From assembly GCA_041660815.1 (NCBI GenBank), contig JBAZVN010000001.1, positions 310,001-374,000 of the forward strand: a stretch of 64,000 bases of DNA, in the 5' to 3' direction. Below the pieces are notes generated by a model. The model had not been told where the DNA came from, searched no databases, and saw nothing but the letters and a program-made list of their open reading frames with translations. Positions 8,908 to 17,061 of this stretch are shown one piece after another. Within the stretch, counting starts at the first letter, position 1; each line of letters opens with the position of its first letter. Origin of the DNA: PALSA-1006 sp041660815. Lineage in GTDB: Bacteria > Pseudomonadota > Gammaproteobacteria > Burkholderiales > Gallionellaceae. Made by a program: the position numbers and the translations under genes.

Positions 8908-9177
8908 GATAATTCTCCTAAAGTTTGGAGCCGCAGCTCCGTTAAGTGCTTCGTATCGATCCAACTTCCAAAGTGCCGCAGCACTTTTTAGCATTAGACC
9001 AATTCACAATGTAAGGCAGTTACGTGGCGGATGCAAGAAATATCTTTACACAAAAAATAATTAAACTCAATATATTCAACCTGAAACAACGATTTTCTCA
9101 TGTAAATTAACAGTAATTTCAATACCAAAAAGCCGCAAGCAATACTTGCAACATATTGATTGTATTGCATATTTTAC
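8908..9177 (-). promoter_or_regulatory. Pilin gene 5' region with two UNCG-type hairpins
   Basis: This 270-base gene-free stretch must hold the pilin promoter. In the minus-strand transcript two short hairpins lie in the leader: AAGUGC-UGCG-GCACUU (plus-strand 8971-8986) and GGAGC-UGCG-GCUCC (8927-8940). Both have the stable C(UNCG)G loop. The second ends about 20 bases before the start codon, just ahead of the AGGAG site. No clear sigma-54 or sigma-70 promoter could be placed. An effect on mRNA stability or translation is inference. Confidence 0.5.
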
Positions 9178-9789
9178 CTAGCCCGCAAAAAATGTAAAAA
9201 TCACCAAACTATACAGGCTGCCCATAATTAAAATAATGCCAACTTTTTGTGAATGGCGCATGGCAAACTCATCAACACCTTTGCGTGATATTTCCAAAGG
9301 CTTAAGTGTTTTGCGCATCGAGATCCATTTATTGGCAATGCGCTCAAATTCCCGGATTTGACTGGGGCGAAACAACACGAACAGACTAACCAACAAGGCA
9401 AAAGTCGCGCCCATAAGCGCGATCAATACCAGTGGATCAATCAACAAATCAATATAGGCTGTCGGCACTTGAAATTGCCGGGATAAACCGATAATCACAG
9501 CAGGCTTATCGAACTGAATGCCAAAAAAATACAACAGATACACTGCGCCAATTAAAATAATCGTTCCGGTAAATTGACGGTGCTGATAAAACCAGCGGTC
9601 GAATTCAATGCTGCGCTCGATAGAATGATTTAATTTTCGGGTAGAAATCCAACTACCGGATATCACGTTTGCATAATTAAGCCAGTGGGGTCGAAATATC
9701 AAAATACCACCGGCTATCAATCCGATAACACTTCCCAACATGAGAAAATTAAGCAGGGAGTGCAACAAAATATTTTCAACGATACTCAT
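9178..9789 (-). CDS. Uncharacterised inner-membrane protein with an internal duplication, pilus locus
   Basis: I do not recognise this 203-residue protein. It has four hydrophobic segments and two similar halves: FRPHWLNYANVISGSWISTRK with later GTIILIGAVYLLYFF in the first half, FRPSQIREFERIANKWISMRK with later GIILIMGSLYSLVIF in the second. Each half therefore reads helix, RP..-WIS.RK loop, basic linker, helix. It sits between the pilin and pseudopilin genes of the MSHA-like locus, so a role in pilus assembly or anchoring is possible but unproven. The start ATG (9789) has its AGAGG ribosome site inside the end of an adjacent repeat element; a GTG at 9798 is an alternative. Confidence 0.75.
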   Translation of the reverse strand: MSIVENILLHSLLNFLMLGSVIGLIAGGILIFRPHWLNYANVISGSWISTRKLNHSIERSIEFDRWFYQHRQFTGTIILIGAVYLLYFFGIQFDKPAVIIGLSRQFQVPTAYIDLLIDPLVLIALMGATFALLVSLFVLFRPSQIREFERIANKWISMRKTLKPLEISRKGVDEFAMRHSQKVGIILIMGSLYSLVIFTFFAG

Positions 9790-9792
9790 AAT

Positions 9793-9933
9793 GGACACCT
9801 CTAAAAATTAAATTTACTTCGCGATGCTGCGTTGCTCATAAAAAATTACTCCTTACATATCATGCAGATGCTGCGTCCTAATTTTTAGTTCGCGCCTTGC
9901 CTAGCTTCGCAACTTGAATTTTTAGAGGCGCCC
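9793..9933. mobile_element. MITE-like repeat, copy C (inverted orientation)
   Basis: About 141 bases with terminal inverted repeats (left end GGACACCTCTAAAAATTAAA, right end TTGAATTTTTAGAGGCGCCC). Internally it carries the family core GCAGCATCGCGAAG / CTAGGCAAGGCGCGAA on the opposite strand to copies A and B. No coding capacity. It separates the pseudopilin gene from the membrane-protein gene and supplies the latter's ribosome site. Confidence 0.85.
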
Positions 9934-9954
9934 ATACGGCTTGCTTTCAGAATG

Positions 9955-9983
9955 AATTCAAAAATTAAAGGGCGCCTCTAAAA
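9955..9983. repeat. Solitary repeat end next to MITE-like copy C
   Basis: The sequence AAAATTAAAGGGCGCCTCTA followed by AAA matches one terminal inverted repeat of the MITE-like family, 20-odd bases beyond copy C. It suggests a second, deleted copy or an imprecise event. On the minus strand its TTTTAGAGG provides the TAG stop codon of the pseudopilin gene. Confidence 0.65.
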
Positions 9984-10562
9984 CCATTTAACGTGTTCTT
10001 TGGGTTCAAATATACTGCCGACCAACTCTAGCTCCTCATCTTGAACTCCGCTTTGCGAGAGCGGCTCATACTGCAAATTAATATGGAAACGAATCCATTT
10101 AATGCCATCTTTGCCCGGCACAAAATGATCGGATCGATCCAGGACATAGATTAATTCACGCGCTTTAAGATCAAAAATCCAACTCCCGGGAGCAACGGAA
10201 TGAATAGTGGGATTAAAAAATTCTCCTGCATAATTTCTTGGCGGCTTTTGCAACCACTTTACCGGATTTTCTCTTGCCAGACGATTTACATCTTCCGGGG
10301 TGCCTCTCACAAAACCTTTGGCATGCAGCATCGTCAGTGCACTTTGAATCGCCCCGACATTTTCTTCCATCGCGGCCTTTTCCGCCATTTCCTGAAAATA
10401 CCAGACCCGGTCTAAAAACACACTCATCAACATACTTAGAATGGCAATAACAATGATCAATTCGATCAGTGAAAAACCTTTAAAGTTGCCGAGTGCCTGC
10501 GTCAAGTGGCTTGAGGTTGTCCCCAAGTTTTGGGCCGGCAATCTTGCCTCTATTGTTATCAT
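9978..10562 (-). CDS. Type IV pseudopilin / MSHA-type minor prepilin
   Basis: A 194-residue prepilin-like protein. A 29-residue leader ends in G29, followed by FSLIELIIVIAILSML with Glu34 at mature position 5, so it should be processed by prepilin peptidase. The soluble part has no cysteine and no pilin D-loop pair, as expected for a minor pilin or pseudopilin. The ATG (10562) overlaps the stop of the platform gene (ATGA), so the long leader is probably real. Its stop codon lies in a repeat end (see 9955-9983). It may initiate or tip the pilus; this is inference from family and position. Confidence 0.85.
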   Translation of the reverse strand: MITIEARLPAQNLGTTSSHLTQALGNFKGFSLIELIIVIAILSMLMSVFLDRVWYFQEMAEKAAMEENVGAIQSALTMLHAKGFVRGTPEDVNRLARENPVKWLQKPPRNYAGEFFNPTIHSVAPGSWIFDLKARELIYVLDRSDHFVPGKDGIKWIRFHINLQYEPLSQSGVQDEELELVGSIFEPKEHVKWF

Positions 10563-11812
10563 TTATGCATCGCCGCTTTACCCAGGTCCCACATTGGCAA
10601 GAAAATACCGAGCGCCAATATCAGCACCAGAATACCCAGCCCCGTGATCATGATCGGTTCAATTTTCGCACTCAGGGTTTTTACTTCATACTCCACTTCC
10701 TGCTCGTACATCCCGGCTACTTCAAACATCAAACCATCCAGATCACCTGTTTCCTCGCCCACCGCAATCATTTGCAGCACCACCGGATTAAACACACCGG
10801 TGGCAATGGCAGTGCGCAATATACTCTCCCCGCGCTCCACGCCGTCGCGCATTTTTTCTACCTGGGTGCGCATATATTCATTATCAACCACCAGTGCCAC
10901 CGCATTTAATCCCTGCACAATGGGAATACCACTTTTCATGCCCAGCGCCAAACTTCTGGCAAAGCGTGCCAGCGTTGATTTCAAAATAATTGGCCCCGCA
11001 ATGGGCAGTTTAAATTTATATTGATCCCAAGCCAACCTCCCCACCACCGTATTGGTATAAGCGCGAAATGCCACGACTGAGCCAATAACCAGCGCCAATA
11101 TCAGCGGCCAGAAATTCACAAAAAAACCAGATGAATTTAGCAATATGCGGGTCATCAGCGGCAGTTCCGTATGAAACCCGGAGAAAACTTTGGTAAATGC
11201 GGGAATCACAAAAATATTGACCACGACAATTGCCAGCAGCATAGCAACCGACACAAAAGTCGGATAACGCAATGCGCTGGTAATGTTTTCTTTCATGGTT
11301 TTTTCAAAGGCAAGATGATCATACAAACGCATAAACGTCTCGTCCAACATGCCGGTCATTTCCCCTACTTGAATCATGCTCAAATAAAACGAGGAAAATA
11401 TTTTGGGGTGACGGCGCATGGCCGAACTCAACTCGCGCCCGCTATCCAGGCTTTCGCGCAAATCTTGCAGCATGGCTGCAAAAGCCGGACTCTGGGTAGA
11501 TTCCTGCAATCCGGCCAGCGCGCGCATGATAGGCACACCGGCTTTTAACAAAGTATGCATTTGCCGGCTAAACAGCATTAAATCCATCGGAGTGACGGGT
11601 TTTTCATTAAGCTTTTTCCACCAGTCGGATTTTTGGCCGGCAGACTTGTCGGATTTTTCTTCGGAGCGGAGCTTATTTGAAAGTTTGATTTCAGTCGGGG
11701 TGATACCGTTGCCAAACAGTTGATCCACGACGGCTCCGGTATCAATTCCTTCCAGCGTGCCCTGCACCAGTTCGCCGCTTTGACTGCGTCCGCGATAGGC
11801 GTATATCGGCAT
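10559..11812 (-). CDS. mshG: Type II secretion/type IV pilus inner-membrane platform protein (MshG/GspF/PilC family)
   Basis: A 417-residue GspF-family protein. After a short N-terminal region (PIYAYRGRSQSGELVQGTLE) there are two copies of the GspF helical domain: about residues 80-200 (FSRQMHTLLKAGVPIMRAL) and 285-405 (FARSLALGMKSGIPIVQGL), each closed by a membrane helix, with three membrane segments in all. It is the membrane platform moved by the assembly ATPase. It overlaps the ATPase gene by one base (TAATG) and the pseudopilin by four. The MshG assignment rather than PilC rests on the MshEN-containing partner. Confidence 0.9.
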   Translation of the reverse strand: MPIYAYRGRSQSGELVQGTLEGIDTGAVVDQLFGNGITPTEIKLSNKLRSEEKSDKSAGQKSDWWKKLNEKPVTPMDLMLFSRQMHTLLKAGVPIMRALAGLQESTQSPAFAAMLQDLRESLDSGRELSSAMRRHPKIFSSFYLSMIQVGEMTGMLDETFMRLYDHLAFEKTMKENITSALRYPTFVSVAMLLAIVVVNIFVIPAFTKVFSGFHTELPLMTRILLNSSGFFVNFWPLILALVIGSVVAFRAYTNTVVGRLAWDQYKFKLPIAGPIILKSTLARFARSLALGMKSGIPIVQGLNAVALVVDNEYMRTQVEKMRDGVERGESILRTAIATGVFNPVVLQMIAVGEETGDLDGLMFEVAGMYEQEVEYEVKTLSAKIEPIMITGLGILVLILALGIFLPMWDLGKAAMHK

Positions 11813-13515
11813 TAGTCTTCAACCTGATTGGTGATGCGCATCACCTCGGCAATCGTGGTAATGCCCAATTTCATTTGTTTGAGCCCGTCGTCCAACAGGG
11901 TTTTGCCTTTCAGATGCTCGCGCGCTACTTCCATAAAGTGACTGGATTTCTCATGTGCTGCAGCATCCGCAATGGCCTGACTCATTTCCAGCATTTCATA
12001 AATTGCCATTCGGCCAAAATAACCGCTTCCGTTGCAGTGCGAACACCCCCGGCCTTGCACTAACTTACCCCAGTTGTCCGCGTGCAATCCTTCATTGGCC
12101 AGCCACTCAACTTCCTGCACGCTGGGCACATGCGGCTCGGCGCAACTTTCACAAACGCGCCGCACCAAACGCTGCGCCAAAATCGCCTGCACCGAAGACG
12201 CCACCATAAATTTCGGCACACCCATATCCACCAGACGGAACAGGGTACCGGCAGTATCGCGGGTATGCAGTGTGGAGAACACCAGGTGACCGGTCATTGC
12301 GGCACGCAACCCGATCTGTGCAGTTTCCGCATCACGCATTTCGCCCACCAGAATCACATCCGGGTCTTGGCGCATCGCGGCACGCAACACCCGCGAGAAA
12401 GTAAAATCTATCTTGTCATTCACCTGCACTTGAATAATGCCGGGTAGCCGGTACTCCACCGGGTCTTCCACGGTAATAATTTTTAAATCGATGGTGTTGA
12501 TTTCTGCCAGACCGGCATACAGCGTGGTGGTTTTACCACTCCCTGTCGGGCCTGTCACCAGAACCATGCCGCTGCTGCGACTGATAATTTCCTTAAAACG
12601 CCGGTACATTTCCGGCGCCATACCCAGCTTGTCCAGCCCGAGAATACCGCTGCTTTGATTCAACAATCGCATCACTACCGACTCGCCGTACTGCATGGGT
12701 AGAGTGGAAATACGCACATCCACCGCCTGTTCACGCACCCGTATGCTAAAACGCCCATCCTGCGGCAGGCGTTTCTCGGAAATGTCCAAACCCGCCATCA
12801 ACTTCAAACGCAACACCAGCGACGGGGCAATTTTACTATCCGCCTCGGTCTGCAAATGCAGGGCGCCGTCGATGCGGAATCGCACCTGCATACGCGTTTC
12901 CTGCGGCTCAATGTGAATGTCGGAGGCGCGCACCTGGGTCGCGTCATCAAACATCGTTTGCAGCAACTTAACGACCGGCGCCTCCTCCAATCCGGCTGAA
13001 TCGCTTAAGGCACCAAAGTCAATATACGAATCTCCCAGATCCTCCGATAATTCGCGTGCCAGTCCGCTTATTTCCTCGGTTCGCCGGTACACCCGGTCGA
13101 TGGTTTCCAGTAATTGACTTTCCGTCACCACCGCCAAATCAATATCGCGTTTAAGAATGCGCGAAATTTCATCGAAGGCAAACAGGTCGGTCGGATCGGT
13201 CATACCGATCAGCAATGCACCGTTTTGCTCTTCCAGTGCAATTGCACGGAAACGTCGCGCCTGGTTTTCCGGCAAACGCCGGACAATTTCCAGATTGACG
13301 TTATAATATTTGAGGTTGATGAAAGGAATATGCAGCTGATTGGCCAGCGTCTCTGATATCTGATCTTCGGTAACGAAAGCGCTATCCACCAGCACGCGCC
13401 CCAGTTTTCGTCCACTGCGTTGCTGCTCGCCGAGTGCAAATTGCAACTGCTCAAGCGTAATGAGTTGCTTCTTTGCCAATAAGTCGCCCAACCGGATTTT
13501 TTCTGGACGTGCCAT
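11812..13515 (-). CDS. mshE: Pilus assembly ATPase with c-di-GMP-binding MshEN domain
   Basis: A 567-residue hexameric ATPase of the GspE/PilB family. The N-terminal MshEN region (about residues 7-62) shows two RLG/LG-type repeats, RLGDLLAKKQLITLEQLQ and KLGRVLVDSAFVTEDQI, the pattern that binds c-di-GMP in Vibrio MshE. The Walker A GPTGSGKTT lies near residues 318-326, with Asp and His boxes following. A tetracysteine zinc site is present (CESC near 455, CSHC near 490). It powers pilus extension in concert with the platform protein. It is the first gene of the minus-strand pilus operon, divergent from trmL. Confidence 0.92.
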   Translation of the reverse strand: MARPEKIRLGDLLAKKQLITLEQLQFALGEQQRSGRKLGRVLVDSAFVTEDQISETLANQLHIPFINLKYYNVNLEIVRRLPENQARRFRAIALEEQNGALLIGMTDPTDLFAFDEISRILKRDIDLAVVTESQLLETIDRVYRRTEEISGLARELSEDLGDSYIDFGALSDSAGLEEAPVVKLLQTMFDDATQVRASDIHIEPQETRMQVRFRIDGALHLQTEADSKIAPSLVLRLKLMAGLDISEKRLPQDGRFSIRVREQAVDVRISTLPMQYGESVVMRLLNQSSGILGLDKLGMAPEMYRRFKEIISRSSGMVLVTGPTGSGKTTTLYAGLAEINTIDLKIITVEDPVEYRLPGIIQVQVNDKIDFTFSRVLRAAMRQDPDVILVGEMRDAETAQIGLRAAMTGHLVFSTLHTRDTAGTLFRLVDMGVPKFMVASSVQAILAQRLVRRVCESCAEPHVPSVQEVEWLANEGLHADNWGKLVQGRGCSHCNGSGYFGRMAIYEMLEMSQAIADAAAHEKSSHFMEVAREHLKGKTLLDDGLKQMKLGITTIAEVMRITNQVED

Positions 13516-13637
13516 TTTTGTATCACCTTTTGCGAGCGCACTGGAGGCGCTTATTGAAAGCGCAAATTAGCGCGTTTCAGGAGAGCTGACAAGCCCCGCC
13601 GCGTTAATATATTTTTTAAAGCTGCCAACCCGATACC

Positions 13638-14144
13638 ATGTTTAATATCATCTTGTTTCAACCGGAAATTCCACCCAACACCGGCAATATTATCCGACTC
13701 TGCGCCAACAGTGGCGCGCAGTTGCATTTGATCCGGCCATTGGGTTTTGAGCTCGACGACAAACAGCTGCGCCGCGCGGGGCTGGATTATCATGAATATG
13801 CACGAATAAAAGTGCACGATGATCTGGCTGCCTGCCTGCACGCTTTGCCCGGTTCGCGCCTGTTCGCCTTTACCACCAAAGGCTCGCATCCTTACCACGA
13901 AGTTAGCTATCAAGCCGGCGATGCATTTATTTTCGGCCCTGAAAGTCGCGGCCTTCCTGCCGATGTTTTAGACTCGCTTCCCGCCGAAAAAAAATTGCGC
14001 CTGCCCATGCTGCCCAACAATCGCAGCCTGAATTTGTCCAACACCGTGGCGATTGCCGTGTATGAAGCCTGGCGCCAGTGCGGATTTGACTTAATAAATA
14101 CATTTGCCACAGAGAACACAGAGTTCACAGAGAAAAAGCCGTAG
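13638..14144 (+). CDS. trmL: tRNA (cytidine/uridine-34 2'-O)-methyltransferase
   Basis: A 168-residue SPOUT methyltransferase that 2'-O-methylates the wobble base of leucine tRNAs. The SPOUT knot residues are visible: PEIPPNTGNIIRLCAN (9-24), FGPESRGLP (about 99-107) and LPMLPNNRSLNLSNTVAI (about 122-140). Usual length is about 155 residues; the last dozen residues (TENTEFTEKKP) are read from a dispersed intergenic repeat (CCACAGAGAACACAGAG) and are a likely non-functional extension. Confidence 0.93.
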   Translation: MFNIILFQPEIPPNTGNIIRLCANSGAQLHLIRPLGFELDDKQLRRAGLDYHEYARIKVHDDLAACLHALPGSRLFAFTTKGSHPYHEVSYQAGDAFIFGPESRGLPADVLDSLPAEKKLRLPMLPNNRSLNLSNTVAIAVYEAWRQCGFDLINTFATENTEFTEKKP

Positions 14145-14234
14145 CTTGCCTATGCTTTTCTTGCTAACGCTTAGAAAAAAAGTAAAAACCAAGAATTCCT
14201 TGTTGCTCTCTGTGCTCTCTGTGCTCTCTGTGGC
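14106..14234. repeat. Dispersed inverted repeat (ACACAGAG type) overlapping the trmL 3' end
   Basis: The left arm GCCACAGAGAACACAGAG at 14106 pairs with the right arm CTCTGTGCTCTCTGTGGC ending at 14234; the right arm has a CTCTCTGTG unit repeated three times. The type is common between genes in betaproteobacteria. The trmL reading frame runs into the left arm. It may also fold as a hairpin between the convergent trmL and gpsA. Confidence 0.75.
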
Positions 14235-14264
14235 TTGAATTGTCGTTTGAAGTTAAAAACACAT

Positions 14265-15254
14265 TCAAGCAAACTCGTCGCTCGGTTGCCGACTCAGCAA
14301 ACTTTCAGTGGCTTTATCCGCCGGAAGATTTTCATACAGCACGCGATAAACTGCTTCGCAAATCGGCATGGCCACACCCACACGTTGTGCAAGTTGGTGC
14401 ACTTCGCGCGCGGTGTACACGCCTTCCGCCACATGCCCCAATTCACGCAAAATATCCGGTAACATTTTATTGTGCGCCAGCAACATGCCCACTTGCCGGT
14501 TGCGCGACAAATCACCGGTGCAGGTCAATATTAAATCGCCCGCGCCGGACAAACCGCTCAAGGTTTCAAACTTGCCGCCGAGTTGCAGACCCAAGCGTGT
14601 CATTTCAGCCAAACCGCGGGTAAGCAAAGCGGCCCGCGCGTTATAGCCCAACTGCAATCCGTCACTGATGCCGGCAGCAATTGCCAGCACGTTTTTAATA
14701 GCTCCGCCCACTTCAACCCCGGCCACATCCGCACTCGAGTAAATACGCAAACGCGAATGGTGCAAGGCTTGGGCAATATCCTGTGCAAAACCGATATCGT
14801 TGGAAGCCAGCGTCAATGCAGTGGGTAGACCACGCGCCACTTCTTGCGCAAAACTGGGGCCAGAGAGCACCGCGCGAGGGGTCGTTAGCGGCAGCATTTC
14901 TGCCACAATTTGATGCGGGAGTTGAGAGGTTTGTGCTTCGAAGCCCTTGCATAACCAGATAACCGGTTGCGCGACAGAAGCGGCGGCGATACGCGCGAGA
15001 ATGCCGCGAAATGAAGAAACCGGAACAGCGACAATGAGTAACTCTGCGCCAGCCAAGACGGTATTGAAATCATCCGTGATTTGCAGTGCTTGCGGGAAAA
15101 TTAGATCGGGCAAATAACGCTGATTGCAGCGCGCCGCTTGCATTTCTGCCACTTGCCGGGCATTGCGCGCCCATAAGCTGACCTCATGCCGGGGTGCCAG
15201 GCTGATTGCCAGCGCGGTTCCCCAGGCTCCCGCACCCAATACGGAAATCTTCAT
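14265..15254 (-). CDS. gpsA: Glycerol-3-phosphate dehydrogenase [NAD(P)+]
   Basis: A 329-residue cytosolic dehydrogenase making sn-glycerol 3-phosphate from dihydroxyacetone phosphate for phospholipid synthesis. The Rossmann motif GAGAWGTAL is at residues 7-15, the catalytic lysine region GGAIKNVLAIAAGI near 190, and GLSGAGDLILTCTG follows near 245. ATG 15254 overlaps the stop of the SH3 gene (ATGA); the reading from 15266 is less likely. It is the usual downstream partner of secB in this group. Confidence 0.96.
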   Translation of the reverse strand: MKISVLGAGAWGTALAISLAPRHEVSLWARNARQVAEMQAARCNQRYLPDLIFPQALQITDDFNTVLAGAELLIVAVPVSSFRGILARIAAASVAQPVIWLCKGFEAQTSQLPHQIVAEMLPLTTPRAVLSGPSFAQEVARGLPTALTLASNDIGFAQDIAQALHHSRLRIYSSADVAGVEVGGAIKNVLAIAAGISDGLQLGYNARAALLTRGLAEMTRLGLQLGGKFETLSGLSGAGDLILTCTGDLSRNRQVGMLLAHNKMLPDILRELGHVAEGVYTAREVHQLAQRVGVAMPICEAVYRVLYENLPADKATESLLSRQPSDEFA

Positions 15255-15709
15255 TGTCCGCCCCAAACTTCAGTTGATTTAATAAAGCCGGTCGTACCGT
15301 CAAGATGACGCACTTTGAGCCAACCGTCATCTGCTTTTTCCAGCCATTCAAGCGCCAACTGCTGCGGAGCCTGAAATACAATGGCCGAGTTGATATCGGG
15401 ACTTTCACGCACTGCGGCAAAGATCAGAATGACGGTCACATAACGTTTGCTGCTTAAGGCACGCTTTTCAATCCAAAATAATTTGCCCGAACTATCGCGC
15501 ACCTTCACCCAATTATCCAGCGATACAATTTGCTCCAGCGGCAAATAACGTGTTGCCACAAAAAGTTTATTCGCTTTTAGCGAAGGTGCATCGTACAAAA
15601 TAGCCGGAGTCGCCACCGAAACAAAATCAAACGCATTTGCTCCCGCAGCAATCCCCAGCAATCCGCAAAAAAGTATGCTTTGGGCTTGCCGGCACAAGCA
15701 GTCAAACAT
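15251..15709 (-). CDS. Secreted SH3-domain protein
   Basis: A 152-residue protein with an N-terminal signal peptide (cleavage likely after GANA, near residue 26) and two bacterial SH3-like units, about 30-80 (APSLKANKLFVATRYLPLEQ) and 90-148 (DDGWLKVRHLDGTTGFIK). Such domains often bind peptidoglycan or proteins in the periplasm. The precise role is unknown. It overlaps gpsA by four bases. Its ATG lies a few bases beyond a MITE-like repeat whose terminal AGAGG can act as the ribosome site. Confidence 0.82.
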   Translation of the reverse strand: MFDCLCRQAQSILFCGLLGIAAGANAFDFVSVATPAILYDAPSLKANKLFVATRYLPLEQIVSLDNWVKVRDSSGKLFWIEKRALSSKRYVTVILIFAAVRESPDINSAIVFQAPQQLALEWLEKADDGWLKVRHLDGTTGFIKSTEVWGGQ

Positions 15710-15712
15710 TAA

Positions 15713-15855
15713 AGGGTGCCTCTAAAAATTCAATTTTCGAAGCTAGGCAAGGCGCGAACAAAAAATTAGGACGCAGCATATGCATGATATGTAAGGAGTA
15801 ATTTTTTATGAGCAACGCAGCATCGCGAAGTAAATTCAATTTTTAGAGGTGCCCT
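15713..15855. mobile_element. MITE-like repeat, copy A (best full-length copy)
   Basis: A 143-base element with nearly perfect terminal inverted repeats of about 24 bases (AGGGTGCCTCTAAAAATTCA and TGAATTTTTAGAGGCACCCT-like on the complement). The core contains GAAGCTAGGCAAGGCGCGAA, a central GCATATGCATGATATG and GCAACGCAGCATCGCGAAG. Both flanks carry TAAA, a possible 4-base target duplication. It has no coding capacity and fits between secB and the SH3 gene. Confidence 0.9.
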
Positions 15856-15870
15856 AAAGAATTTTATCAC

Positions 15871-16350
15871 TTAGTGCTTAACTTCCGTGGCCTGCTGTTT
15901 TTGCTGCTGGTAAAGCGCGTCAAAATTAATCGGGCTTAAAATTACCGGGGCAAAACCTGCACGCACCACCACATCGGAAACGACTTCGCGCAAATACGGA
16001 TACAAAATATTCGGGCACACGACCGCCAAAACCGCCTCAATTTCACTGGGAGGAATGTTACGCAGTTGGAAAATTCCGGCTTGCTTGGCCTCCACCAAAA
16101 ACATGACTTTATCTTTTTCTGTCAGCTTGGCAGTCACCGTCACCGTCACCGTCACTTCAAATACGCCCTCTTCTACCGGCGTGGCTTGAGTATGCAATTG
16201 CAAATCAATTTGCGGGTTTTCACGCTCCAGAAATATTCCCGGCGCATGGGGGATTTCCAGCGATAAATCTTTTACATACAACTTCTCAATATTAAACAAT
16301 GCCTGCTGATCTGCCGCCGCTGTTGCCTGTGCTGCCTGCGCTTCCGTCAT
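15871..16350 (-). CDS. secB: Protein-export chaperone SecB
   Basis: A 159-residue cytosolic tetrameric chaperone that keeps preproteins unfolded and hands them to SecA. The fold is recognised from FNIEKLYVKDLSLEIPHAP near the N-terminus and CPNILYPYLREVVSDVVVRAG in the second half. A GTCACC triplet run encodes the VTVTVTV stretch near residue 70. It precedes the SH3 gene and gpsA and follows grxC, a typical betaproteobacterial order. Confidence 0.97.
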   Translation of the reverse strand: MTEAQAAQATAAADQQALFNIEKLYVKDLSLEIPHAPGIFLERENPQIDLQLHTQATPVEEGVFEVTVTVTVTAKLTEKDKVMFLVEAKQAGIFQLRNIPPSEIEAVLAVVCPNILYPYLREVVSDVVVRAGFAPVILSPINFDALYQQQKQQATEVKH

Positions 16351-16394
16351 GGTAAATTTCCCTTAAAAATCAAATAGTTATAAATATTCCAATT

Positions 16395-16649
16395 TTACAA
16401 CAATAAACCGTCCAACTCGCCTTGCCTATCGAGCGCGGCCAAATCATCAAAACCGCCCACATGCCTCTCGCCGATATAAATTTGCGGCACAGTACGGCGA
16501 CCGGTTTTTTCAATCATTAACTTGCCTTGCTCCGGCTGCAAATCGATGCGAATTTTTTCGATTTCACCCACCCCTTTGCTTTTTAGCAAGCGTTCCGCAT
16601 TGATGCAATACGGGCACACTGCCGTGCAATACATCACAATCTTTGGCAT
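16395..16649 (-). CDS. grxC: Glutaredoxin 3
   Basis: An 84-residue glutaredoxin with the dithiol active site Cys12-Pro-Tyr-Cys15 and the cis-proline/glutathione-binding stretch RRTVPQIYIGERHVGGFDDL. It reduces disulfides with glutathione in the cytosol. It lies two bases after the rhodanese gene and 44 bases before secB, so the three are probably co-transcribed. Confidence 0.96.
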   Translation of the reverse strand: MPKIVMYCTAVCPYCINAERLLKSKGVGEIEKIRIDLQPEQGKLMIEKTGRRTVPQIYIGERHVGGFDDLAALDRQGELDGLLL

Positions 16650-16650
16650 A

Positions 16651-17061
16651 TTAACGCTCCACCGGAAGATTGGCCTTGCGCCATGCGTTGATTCCGCCCG
16701 CCAAGTTACTTACATCGGAAAAACCCTGTTTGCTCAACATCACGGTGGCATTTAGCGAGCGCGCGCCACTGCGGCACATGAGCAAAATAGGTTTGTCGCG
16801 ATATTTCTCCAGCTCGCCGATTCGCTCTTTAAGACTGCCCAAAGGAATTAATTTTGCGCGCAGCAAATGTCCTTCGTCGAATTCTTTCTGTTCGCGCACG
16901 TCCAGAACCAGTGCATCTTTATGGTTGATCAGATTCAAAGCGCCAATCGTATCCACCTCTTGAATACCGCGAATTCTATTGCCGAAAAACGACCAGAACA
17001 GCATAAAACCGCTGGTAATAAAAATTACAACCATTAACAAATTATTTAGCAAGAACTGCAC
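16651..17061 (-). CDS. Membrane-anchored rhodanese (YibN-like)
   Basis: A 136-residue protein with one N-terminal membrane helix (residues 7-26) and a rhodanese domain whose active-site loop is CRSGAR with Cys96. Such proteins act in sulfur transfer or redox work and commonly sit between secB-grxC and gpm-type genes. I choose the GTG at 17061 because GAGGAG stands eight bases before it; an upstream ATG at 17076 has no ribosome site. The start overlaps the end of the ligase gene by 20 bases. Confidence 0.85.
   Translation of the reverse strand: MQFLLNNLLMVVIFITSGFMLFWSFFGNRIRGIQEVDTIGALNLINHKDALVLDVREQKEFDEGHLLRAKLIPLGSLKERIGELEKYRDKPILLMCRSGARSLNATVMLSKQGFSDVSNLAGGINAWRKANLPVER

Noticed and set aside
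9793..9933. The repeat copies as autonomous transposons or small RNA genes
   Set aside because: Only about 143 bases, no reading frame; terminal inverted repeats fit a non-autonomous element. Small RNA activity is not excluded but there is no sign of a promoter and terminator pair.
13516..13637. A second start for the pilus ATPase or extra gene at 13551-13913 minus
   Set aside because: This reading is antisense to trmL and has no family resemblance.
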